Assembly: GCA_004292745.1 (NCBI GenBank)
Contig: RDXH01000011.1
Span: 1 to 33,445 of the forward strand
Direction of reading: 5' to 3'
Origin: Oscillatoriales cyanobacterium
GTDB taxonomy: Bacteria > Cyanobacteriota > Cyanobacteriia > Cyanobacteriales > Microcoleaceae
DNA: 33,445 nucleotides
Shown here: piece after piece, positions 24,074 through 31,449 of the stretch
Numbering within the stretch: the first letter of the stretch is position 1
Layout: every line of letters starts with the position of its first letter
The notes under the pieces: generated by a model
Database searches by the model: none
Seen by the model: only the letters and a program-made list of their open reading frames with translations
What the model was told of the DNA's origin: nothing
Made by a program: the position numbers and the translations under genes

Positions 24074-25439
24074 AAGTTCCTCCTTTCTCCAACTTGTCCA
24101 GAAAATCCTCAGCAACTTCACACCATTTCTGCCTGATTTCTGCATCTTCTGGCTTATCTGTCAAGCTACGACCTTTTAATTCTGGATATTTATTGTAATA
24201 CAATTCATCAACTTTTTGATAAAATATATCTTTATCAATGTTGAGATTTTTACGTCGTTGGCCAATTTTTTCTTGACGAATTATTTCTGCTGGCTCTAAG
24301 GATGTATCGGGTGGTTGGTGGCGGGAAGAAAATTTCGGTAAATCAGGCAACTTAGGAAAGGTGAAACCAGACTTAACTACACTAAAAGCTAGCATTCCTG
24401 GTAATAAAACCACACTTAAACTCGCTAAGGTTTTCCAAGGAATTAATTTGAAAATGTTGATATTAACAACTTGAGGATTTGGCCCAACAGGAGTATGATT
24501 GCTGGTAGGGGTTTGAGTGCTGTTTTTGAAAGGGTGGCCGACAAAGTTCATTGTCACCATTTGGGAGATGATGCTGCTAATTTGAGATAATTTTGGATCT
24601 TTGAGTGCTTCGCGGACTTCTTTTGCAGACTGATAGCGATCGCCCGATCGATCTGCTAACATCCGATCCAATACCATCCCTAAGTTTTGACTGACACTGA
24701 CGTGCGATCGCCAATCCCAAGTTTTTTGATTAACATCGTACAATTTCTGAGGCTTTTTCCCTGTCAGCAAGACTAAAGCGGTGACAGCCAAAGCATACAA
24801 ATCGCTAGCCGGAGACACTTTACCCTGTCGCATTTGTTCCGTGGGCGAATAACCGTGTTTGCCGATCGCAGTATCCGATTGTCCTTTAAACTGGAATACA
24901 GCAGTAGCTGCGATTTGTTTGACAGAACCGAAATCAATTAAAAATGGTAATTTGTCAACATCATGTTGAATAATATTGTCCGGGGAAATATCGCGGTGAA
25001 TTAAATTTTTCGAGTGGATGTATTCTAGAATTGGCAAAATCTGAAATAGCATTTGAGTAACTTCAGCTTCGTTAAAATTTTTACCTTGTTGCTGACGCGA
25101 TATCAGTATTGCTTCGTAGGTTTGACCAGGGATATAATCTTGGACTAAAAATAAACATTGATTCCCGGCGATATCGGTTCGCAGAAGTTCTCGAAAGCGC
25201 GGAATTTGGGGGTGTTGGAGGTTGTAAAGGATACTCGATTCGCGATCGAACAATTCCGCGGCTTTGGGGCTGTGAATCACCGGAGAAAACTCTTTGAGTA
25301 CGCAAGGTTCGTGGTAGCGGTTGATATCTTCGGCGAGGTAAGTGCGGCCGAAGCCACCGCGGCCTAATTCGCGGATAATGCGGTAGCGTTTTTCGAGAGT
25401 TGAACCTGGGGTGAGGATGGAGGAGTTAGACATAGACAA
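24069..25439 (-). CDS. Ser/Thr protein kinase with C-terminal membrane anchor
   Basis: 456 residues. Kinase domain (about 17-285) with GRGGFG at 26-31, K49 in VLKEF, HRDISPDN at 148-155 (Ser instead of the usual Lys after HRDI), DFG 169-171 and a PTEQ motif at 199-202. A membrane helix at about 337-357 is followed by ~100 residues ending in DELYYNKYPELKGRSLTD and a terminal helix (EVAEDFLDKLEKG); this tail is probably outside the cytoplasm. The HEPCVLKEFSP segment is typical of a cyanobacterial kinase class distinct from the one at 17213. HRDIS for HRDIK is a real difference: the Lys normally helps phosphate transfer, so activity may be altered. The start could also be ATG 25433. Confidence 0.88.
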   Translation of the reverse strand: MSMSNSSILTPGSTLEKRYRIIRELGRGGFGRTYLAEDINRYHEPCVLKEFSPVIHSPKAAELFDRESSILYNLQHPQIPRFRELLRTDIAGNQCLFLVQDYIPGQTYEAILISRQQQGKNFNEAEVTQMLFQILPILEYIHSKNLIHRDISPDNIIQHDVDKLPFLIDFGSVKQIAATAVFQFKGQSDTAIGKHGYSPTEQMRQGKVSPASDLYALAVTALVLLTGKKPQKLYDVNQKTWDWRSHVSVSQNLGMVLDRMLADRSGDRYQSAKEVREALKDPKLSQISSIISQMVTMNFVGHPFKNSTQTPTSNHTPVGPNPQVVNINIFKLIPWKTLASLSVVLLPGMLAFSVVKSGFTFPKLPDLPKFSSRHQPPDTSLEPAEIIRQEKIGQRRKNLNIDKDIFYQKVDELYYNKYPELKGRSLTDKPEDAEIRQKWCEVAEDFLDKLEKGGTF

Positions 25440-25701
25440 CTGAAATTTGTTCGAGTTGGGGAGCTCAGTATAGCTTAATTGTAGCCAAATGTGTGGACAA
25501 GGGGGAGAAGCAAGGGCGATCGCTTTTTTTGATTAAGGAAAAGAAACACTTTGCTTAAGATTTATAGCAGTAGCCAAAGCGCCTTAACAGCTTTGGCGGT
25601 TGCTATAGGTAATTCCGAGTCGTGAGTTTTGCGAAGGAACCAAAGCATCTCACACCCTCACCAAACCATTAAAATGCGTAAGTCCTGTTGGTTAATCAAT
25701 T
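25440..25701. other. Gap between map and the kinase gene, with a palindromic repeat
   Basis: A 45-bp palindrome at 25563-25607 has ends TATAGCAGTAGCCAAAGC and GCTTTGGCGGTTGCTATA. It is a short relative of the element at 23344-23447. The kinase promoter should lie between it and 25440. Confidence 0.7.
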
Positions 25702-26463
25702 CTAAGGTAACGTCAGAATTTCCACCCCAGAATCAGTCACCGCCAAAGTGTGTTCAAATTGAGCCGAAAGCTTTCCATCTTGAGTCACAGCAGTCCAACC
25801 ATCGGCGAGAATTTCAACTTCCCAAGTACCCTCATTAATCATAGGTTCAATGGTAAAAACCATCCCTTGTCTCAACTTTTTTCCAGTCCCCCGTTTCCCA
25901 TAGTGCAGAATTTCCGGTTCCGTATGAAACACTCGATGGACACCGTGCCCGGCAAAATTTCGGACTACCGAAAAGCCCTGTGATTCTGCATACTCTTGAA
26001 TTGCTGCGCCGATGTCGCCAGTACGAGCACCGGGTTTCACTTCCGCAATTCCTCTTCTCAAACATTCCTCGGTTACTTCCACTAACCTTTTTGCAACTGG
26101 TGAAGGTTTCCCAACAAAAAAAGTTTTGGAAGTATCGCCATGATAACCATCAACTAAAGGCGTTACATCAATATTAATAATGTCACCTTCTCTCAGAATT
26201 TGTTTGGCATTGGGGATGCCATGACATACTACTTGATTCACACTAGCGCACAGAGACTTAGGAAATCCTTTATAACCTAACGGAGCACTTTTTGCGCCAT
26301 GTGCCAAAGTCCAACGTTCGGCTTCGTCATTAATTGCTAAAGTGCTGACACCGGGCTTAACCATTGGTTCGAGATGTAGTAGAAGCTGTGCTGCTAAGCG
26401 GCCTGCTTGGCGCATTTTTTCTATTTCTCTACTAGATAACAACACTAAACGTTCCGTGGCCAT
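25702..26463 (-). CDS. map: Methionine aminopeptidase, type I
   Basis: 253 residues; removes the N-terminal methionine from new proteins. All five metal ligands are present: D99, D110, H173, E206 and E237, with the substrate histidines H81 and H180. Motifs: HGIPNAK (81-87), INIDVTPLVDGYHGDTSKTF (96-115), AGHGVHRVFHTEP (171-183), FTIEPMI (203-209), and SAQFEHTLAVTD (233-244). It is the short form without an N-terminal SH3-binding extension. The ATG at 26463 fits; upstream is AT-rich. A small hypothetical gene lies 38 bases upstream on the same strand and may be co-transcribed. Confidence 0.96.
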   Translation of the reverse strand: MATERLVLLSSREIEKMRQAGRLAAQLLLHLEPMVKPGVSTLAINDEAERWTLAHGAKSAPLGYKGFPKSLCASVNQVVCHGIPNAKQILREGDIINIDVTPLVDGYHGDTSKTFFVGKPSPVAKRLVEVTEECLRRGIAEVKPGARTGDIGAAIQEYAESQGFSVVRNFAGHGVHRVFHTEPEILHYGKRGTGKKLRQGMVFTIEPMINEGTWEVEILADGWTAVTQDGKLSAQFEHTLAVTDSGVEILTLP

Positions 26464-26501
26464 AGTTATTTTTTTTTGTGGTTTTTGTAGTTGAGTAAGA
26501 G

Positions 26502-26693
26502 TTAATTTAACTCAAAGGGGACTTTTCCGAAAGCTTCAATCCAGGGTGTTTTCATCAACAATGGTGGACATGGACACCCTCGGATTTGTTTTTGTACTTC
26601 GGTTGTGGTCAGAAACCTTAAATATTCTACCGGAGCATCGGGGTAATCTGCACATTTTTTTTGCCAATCATCTTCATCCTGTATTTTGCCCAT
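26502..26693 (-). CDS. Small hypothetical protein
   Basis: 63 residues, acidic N-terminus (MGKIQDEDDWQKKCADYPDA), then VEYLRFLTTTEVQKQI and a Cys/Pro motif (GCPCPPLL) before an aromatic end (TPWIEAFGKVPFELN). No membrane segment. The composition looks protein-like but I do not recognise it. The CxC with one other Cys could bind metal, which is only a suggestion. It precedes map by 38 bases on the same strand. No clear ribosome site. Confidence 0.55.
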   Translation of the reverse strand: MGKIQDEDDWQKKCADYPDAPVEYLRFLTTTEVQKQIRGCPCPPLLMKTPWIEAFGKVPFELN

Positions 26694-26796
26694 AATAGGA
26701 AAAAGTGCTAATACTTATATTTTATGGTGGTGCTTGTGCAATTATTCAGCAATATTAGAGCAGAGAGAGATGAATAATTTCGATGGTCACAAATCA

Positions 26797-27960
26797 TTAA
26801 CTATCCTTCCCAGAATGAGGACGGATGAAATTCAACTGATTAATTGCCCAGCGAGCTGTTTCCTGAACTTCGGGATCGGGATCGTCAGTAGCATAATGCA
26901 ATAAGTAAGTAATTTGATTTACTAATTCATAGATGCGTGTCAAATCACGAATTGCATTTTTACGCACTTCCGGATTTTGATTTTGCAATGAAATTGACCA
27001 AGCATTATTCATCGGCTTGAGCGTGCGAACGCCTATTTCTGAGAGAGTTGCTAAGACTAAACTATACTGGTTAGAGTCTGAATTTGCTAGCAGATCTACC
27101 AGTGGCTTAATAGCTCTGGAATCTCCGTGTTGGCCCAGTTCCCAGATTGCCTTACGCCGCTGATTTGGATTTAGGTGCTGCAAATCTTCAATCAATAATT
27201 CAATAATATCAACTTGAGGTCTCTCACCATCTTCGGAAATGAAAATATCTTTGGTAAGAGGGGCTAAGGAATCGGTAAAATTGCTCTTTTGAGAAACATT
27301 CAAATCTGTGTCAGTGTATAAGCCGTTGCTGTTAGTTTCTACATATAAGGCATCGGAATTGATTCGATCGCCTTCACTTCCTGTTTCCTCCGTTTCTCTA
27401 CTGTCTGGATTGTAGCCTTTCGAGAAATCAGAACCATCGGGCAATACTGGTGTGGTTTTGATTCCCAAATAAATGCCTGCTGGTCTAGTTTCGTTGAGCT
27501 TTCTGGGAGAGTCGGGAGTTTTGAATTGAGTATTTCTTGGTTTATGGCGATCGAATCTACCCCGTTTTCGCTGAGAATTATTTGACTCGTCACTACCAAC
27601 TAATTTGAGCATGATAAATACTGCCGCTGCCGTGATGACAATGGCGGCCACACCCAAGATTAACAACCCTCGCTGGCGAGACAAAATGACGATTAAATTC
27701 GAGATTGATTTGGGGACTTTGGAATTAGATTTTTGGGTTTTAGATGGCTGAGATTTGCTTCTATCGGTTCCTGGAGATGGTTTTGGAGTCTTGGAGTCGG
27801 GGCGATCGTCCGAGGGGGAGTTCGCCTGAGCAATTTCTGGAGAAGCATCGCGGTAGGACACATTGACGGCGTTTTTACGTCCGTCCCGATCGGGACTGAA
27901 GGCTGCCCCCAGACAGGCGATACAGGTAAATAAAAGTAAAGTGAATCGGTAGTACGCCAT
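26797..27960 (-). CDS. HEAT-repeat protein with membrane anchor
   Basis: 387 residues from ATG 27960 (an in-frame TTG at 27969 is less likely). The N-terminus MAYYRFTLLLFTCIACLGAA is a signal peptide or lipoprotein-type signal (LGAA without a perfect lipobox Cys). A Ser/Pro/Lys-rich stretch follows, then a membrane helix at about 90-115 (LLILGVAAIVITAAAVFIML), a long polar region, and C-terminal HEAT-like helical repeats (about 265-387) with RRKAIWELGQHGDSRAIKPL, and PEVRKNAIRDLTRI and PEVQETARWAI as repeat cores. HEAT repeats bind proteins; in cyanobacteria related repeats also occur in phycobilin lyases, but the membrane layout argues against that here. It is divergent from the helicase gene. 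Confidence 0.8.
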   Translation of the reverse strand: MAYYRFTLLLFTCIACLGAAFSPDRDGRKNAVNVSYRDASPEIAQANSPSDDRPDSKTPKPSPGTDRSKSQPSKTQKSNSKVPKSISNLIVILSRQRGLLILGVAAIVITAAAVFIMLKLVGSDESNNSQRKRGRFDRHKPRNTQFKTPDSPRKLNETRPAGIYLGIKTTPVLPDGSDFSKGYNPDSRETEETGSEGDRINSDALYVETNSNGLYTDTDLNVSQKSNFTDSLAPLTKDIFISEDGERPQVDIIELLIEDLQHLNPNQRRKAIWELGQHGDSRAIKPLVDLLANSDSNQYSLVLATLSEIGVRTLKPMNNAWSISLQNQNPEVRKNAIRDLTRIYELVNQITYLLHYATDDPDPEVQETARWAINQLNFIRPHSGKDS

Positions 27961-28273
27961 AAGACTCAACCGGGTTTTTTAGAGGCAATGCCACATGACA
28001 GGCTTTAGCTGTAACCTTGAGCTAGCTCGATCCTAGCTGCTATGGGCTCAACTAATTCAAAAATAGCCCCAGATTATGAAAAAATAATGGTTTGAGATTG
28101 CCTCAAGGAAGGCACAAGGCTTTCGGCAGCAGACAGAAGGAAATAAAAACGGGGAATGCAAAACTTTTGCTGTTTTTTCGATCGCACTTTAAAAGTCTGT
28201 CTTGAGTTGACCAATTGCCTCCTTGCCGGTTAAGTCATTGAATTAATTATCGTAAACAGCTACTGGGACTCTT
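27961..28273. other. Divergent intergenic region
   Basis: About 310 bases between divergent genes. It contains a GAGCTAGCTC palindrome near 28019-28028 and otherwise nothing I recognise. Promoters of both neighbours must lie here. Confidence 0.5.
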
Positions 28274-31165
28274 GTGGGTAAAGCAGCACAATCTCGAAAA
28301 TTTATTGCGACTGAGCCACTAGGAAAAAGCGGAGAAACGGCAGAAAAAAAGGTTTGGGATGCCGTTTGCGAGGCTTTTGCCGATCGCGATTGCATTGCCT
28401 ATTGGCGATATCCTATTTTTTCTTCCTGTGGAAATTTTCGCAAAGAACCTGATATTCTAATTGCTGATTTTGAACTGGGTTTAACTATCATTGAGGTCAA
28501 AGCGATCGCGATCGACCAAATTGTCGCCATATCTGGTCATAGATGGGATTTCCAACATTTTTATACTACTGGGGGCAACCCCTATCAGCAAGCAGAGCAT
28601 CAACTATACGCCATGCTTGGTTACTGCGATCGCGAAACAGCTTTGCGGGGCAAAGTCAGCGGGCGGGCGATCGTTGCCTTACCATCAATTTCTCAGCAAC
28701 AGTGGCATAATAAAGAGTTTAACAAGCTTCCGAGCAATCCGCCGATCCTTTTTCACGACCACCTCCACAGAAATTCAGGACAAACAATAATTGGTGGAAT
28801 CGAAAAACCAGGAACCGCCCCAAATTTTGTCATTTCCTCACCGGGAAATCCTCAATTATCTATTCCCCATACTCCCCATCTAATAGAATTTATTAAAAAT
28901 ACGGCTTGTGTTTTTAAAGGAAGCCAATTAAACCGGGAACAGTGGCAATTACTGCTAGCTGTAATTGGCGGAACTCCTATTTTTAAACCACGACCAAGAC
29001 GATTTTTTTTCAATCAGCAGCAACCAGCACCACCAACAAATTTGATTTCTTCCCCTCTGGCAAATTATACAACCCGTGCAGCAGTTTTAGCTAATTTACA
29101 GCAGCAGTTTTCCCAACTAGATTTGCAACAAGAACGCATCGGCAAACAGATACCTCCTGGGCCGCAGCGAATTCGGGGAATTGCAGGTTCTGGCAAAACA
29201 GTTGTACTCTGCCAAAAAGCAGCTCTGATGCACTTAAAATACCCAGATTGGGATATTGCCTTGGTCTTTTTTTCTCGCAGTTTGTACGAGCAGATTGTCG
29301 CCCAGTTAGATAAGTGGCTCCGCCGTTTTAGCAATGGTGAAATTGGCTACGATGCTAATAATAATCAAAAATTGCGTCCGCTCCATGCTTGGGGTGGACA
29401 AGACAGACCCGGACTTTACAGTACAATTTGTCGCGCTGCGGGAGTGGGACGTTTGACTGTTGGTGACACAGATTTTCAGGAACCAACTCAAGCTTTAGCC
29501 TATGTCTGTCGCCACTTGCTAAAATCTGCTAATATACCCCAAATTTTTGATGCTATTCTAATTGATGAATCTCAAGACTTAATGGTTGCCGCAAATTTTA
29601 ATATACAAGGAAAACAGCCATTTTTTTGGATGGCTTATCAAGCTCTACGCCTAGTAAATATTCCCCCAACCTACCCCGATCGAGAAGGGGGTGCTAATCA
29701 GCTACAAACATTGGATAATTTCTCCCCCCCTTTACAAGGGGGGGTTGGGGGGGGTCAAGATTTGCGCCGTTTAATTTGGGCTTACGATGAAGCACAAAGT
29801 TTGGAATGTCTAGAGATTCCCACGGCTAGCAAATTATTTGGTGAAGAGTTAGGGCATTTGGTAAATGGCGAGTACAGCGACGGTATCAAAAAGACTGAGA
29901 TTATGCAAAAATGTTACCGCGTTCCCGGCCCAATTTTAACTGCTGCTCATGGAATTGGTATGGGTTTGTTGCGACGGGGGGGAATGCTGACTGGTATTAC
30001 TCGCGTGGAAGATTGGAAGGCGATCGGCTACGAGGTAGTTGTCGATCGAGAATCGGAAATAAATACAGAAATAGTCAAAAATAATCAATATCAATTAGCT
30101 CAAAAAATTACTATTTACCGCCCTGCTGATAACTCTCCGAATTTAGTGCCTAAATTGTGGGTAAATCCGGTTTTGGAGTTTGAAGCCTACCGTTCTCGTC
30201 AAGAAGAATTAACTGCCATAGCTGAAGATATTTTATACAATCTCAAAGTGGACGGTTTGAGACCCTCCAGGGAAATTTTAGTGATTGTTTTAGGTACGGG
30301 CTTTGAAGCAATGGAACTTGAAACTTATACGGCTAATTTTTTAATGAACCAAGGAATTGATATTTACATTCCCAGTACCCCAAGTTGCAATCTCTTGAAA
30401 GTAAATAAAGCCAATTCTCAGCCCGATCGCTTTTGGTGCGAAGGCGGAGTCACGGTATCTCGGATTCACCGTGCTAAGGGAAATGAAGCTGATATGGTAT
30501 ATCTGATTGGTTTTGACTCCATTGCTAAAAATGAAAGTAATTTGAGTTTGCGAAACCAATTATTTGTAGCCTTAACTAGGTCAAAAGGTTGGCTGAAATT
30601 GAGTGGAACTGGTGCATACCCCATGTATGATGAAATGTGGCGAGTCATGCAAAGTGGCGATAGTTTTACTTTTACTTGGAACCAGCACCATCAGAGAAAT
30701 ATTAGTGTTACAGATGCGGGAGATTTGGTGGCTAGATATGCAGCGGGAGGGAGAAATTTTCAGGGTGTAAATTTATCGGGTTCGGATTTAGTTGGTGTAA
30801 ATTTGCAGCGAGCTAATTTAGTTGGTTCTAAGTTGATTGGTGCAGATTTGCAAAATGCTAATTTAGATGATGCCCGGTTGATTATTGCTGATTTGAATGG
30901 TGCTAATTTGAGCGGTGCTAGTTTGAAAAAAGCCAAGTTAGTGGGGGCTTTTTTAAATAATGTTAAGTTAAATCAAGCTAATTTAAGCCGTGCGGATTTG
31001 AGCGAGGCTCAGTTGAAAAATGCAGATTTAAGATGTGCTATTATCACTAAGGCTAATTTGAGTGGTGCAGATTTGCAAGGTGCTAATCTGGAGGGTGTTG
31101 ACTTGACAGATGTTCGTTTGAGTGGGACAATCATGCCGGATGGAAGCGTTTGGGCGATCGATTAA
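28274..31165 (+). CDS. NERD nuclease - UvrD-like helicase - pentapeptide-repeat fusion
   Basis: 963 residues from GTG 28274. 15-165: NERD domain, a PD-(D/E)xK nuclease fold with D60 (KEPDILI) and E74-x-K76 (IIEVKA). 295-775: superfamily 1 helicase core with Walker A GIAGSGKT (302-309), Walker B ILIDESQD (428-435), WAYDEAQSLE (502-511) as motif III, QKCYRVPGPI near 545, VTVSRIHRAKGNEADMVYLI (726-745) as motif V, and LFVALTRS (763-770) as motif VI. 825-950: about 24 pentapeptide units of A(D/N)LxG type, predicted to form a right-handed beta-helix. NERD-helicases are implicated in DNA metabolism or defence; the pentapeptide tail is unusual and could mimic or bind DNA-like partners. Residues 464-495 come from an intergenic-type repeat lying in frame. 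Flanked by ordinary genes. Confidence 0.9.
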   Translation: MGKAAQSRKFIATEPLGKSGETAEKKVWDAVCEAFADRDCIAYWRYPIFSSCGNFRKEPDILIADFELGLTIIEVKAIAIDQIVAISGHRWDFQHFYTTGGNPYQQAEHQLYAMLGYCDRETALRGKVSGRAIVALPSISQQQWHNKEFNKLPSNPPILFHDHLHRNSGQTIIGGIEKPGTAPNFVISSPGNPQLSIPHTPHLIEFIKNTACVFKGSQLNREQWQLLLAVIGGTPIFKPRPRRFFFNQQQPAPPTNLISSPLANYTTRAAVLANLQQQFSQLDLQQERIGKQIPPGPQRIRGIAGSGKTVVLCQKAALMHLKYPDWDIALVFFSRSLYEQIVAQLDKWLRRFSNGEIGYDANNNQKLRPLHAWGGQDRPGLYSTICRAAGVGRLTVGDTDFQEPTQALAYVCRHLLKSANIPQIFDAILIDESQDLMVAANFNIQGKQPFFWMAYQALRLVNIPPTYPDREGGANQLQTLDNFSPPLQGGVGGGQDLRRLIWAYDEAQSLECLEIPTASKLFGEELGHLVNGEYSDGIKKTEIMQKCYRVPGPILTAAHGIGMGLLRRGGMLTGITRVEDWKAIGYEVVVDRESEINTEIVKNNQYQLAQKITIYRPADNSPNLVPKLWVNPVLEFEAYRSRQEELTAIAEDILYNLKVDGLRPSREILVIVLGTGFEAMELETYTANFLMNQGIDIYIPSTPSCNLLKVNKANSQPDRFWCEGGVTVSRIHRAKGNEADMVYLIGFDSIAKNESNLSLRNQLFVALTRSKGWLKLSGTGAYPMYDEMWRVMQSGDSFTFTWNQHHQRNISVTDAGDLVARYAAGGRNFQGVNLSGSDLVGVNLQRANLVGSKLIGADLQNANLDDARLIIADLNGANLSGASLKKAKLVGAFLNNVKLNQANLSRADLSEAQLKNADLRCAIITKANLSGADLQGANLEGVDLTDVRLSGTIMPDGSVWAID
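29663..29758. repeat. G/C-run hairpin repeat inside the helicase gene
   Basis: CCCCC...GGGGG near 29663-29691, CCCCCCCTTTACAAGGGGGG at 29723-29742, then TTGGGGGGGG. The same C-run/G-run hairpin occurs in intergenic positions at 9955-9986, 15435-15451 and 33275-33445. Here it is translated without a stop as PPTYPDREGG and SPPLQGGVGGG. Confidence 0.8.
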
Positions 31166-31173
31166 TATTTACA

Positions 31174-31275
31174 TTCCTGGACGCAAAAAACCCGGTTTCT
31201 TGGAAAAATCGTCGCTTTATCCGAGAGATATTGACGCAGAAACCGGGTTTTTGACCCCCCGTGCCTCCAGGACTG
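31174..31275. repeat. ACCGGGTTTTT palindromic element with outer CCTGGA arms
   Basis: Nested inverted repeats: TCCTGGACGC / CCTCCAGGA outside, AAAAAACCCGGTTTCT / AGAAACCGGGTTTTT inside. The outer arms show the complete unit of the repeat that occurs partially near 2795 and 15529. It lies 10 bases after the helicase stop and could terminate that transcript. Confidence 0.8.
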
Positions 31276-31288
31276 ATTTATTTAGTGA

Positions 31289-31392
31289 TATAGCAGTCCT
31301 TGCAGGAGTCGTAAAGTTTTTTACCCCACCCCAACCCTCCCCTTATTAAGGTCCGGGAGTAAGAAATTCACAAATGATTTAGGATTGCTATA
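31289..31392. mobile_element. MITE-like element, second copy of the 1980-2112 family
   Basis: The right end TGATTTAGGATTGCTATA (31375-31392) is identical to the 18-bp end at 2095-2112. The left end TATAGCAGTCCT (31289) is diverged. The core differs from the first copy. It ends 57 bases before the capA-like start. Confidence 0.7.
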
Positions 31393-31449
31393 TGGTGTAA
31401 TTTTGGTATAAAATTAACCTAAATTTTTAGTGTGAGAGTAGAGGCATTT

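Noticed and set aside
23828-24136. 102-residue plus-strand ORF
   Set aside because: It translates the 108-bp duplication twice (LFPLRPLRPLW motifs) and overlaps the kinase gene on the other strand.
31122-31349. 75-residue plus-strand ORF after the helicase gene
   Set aside because: It is composed of the helicase gene's 3' end in another frame plus the ACCGGG palindrome.
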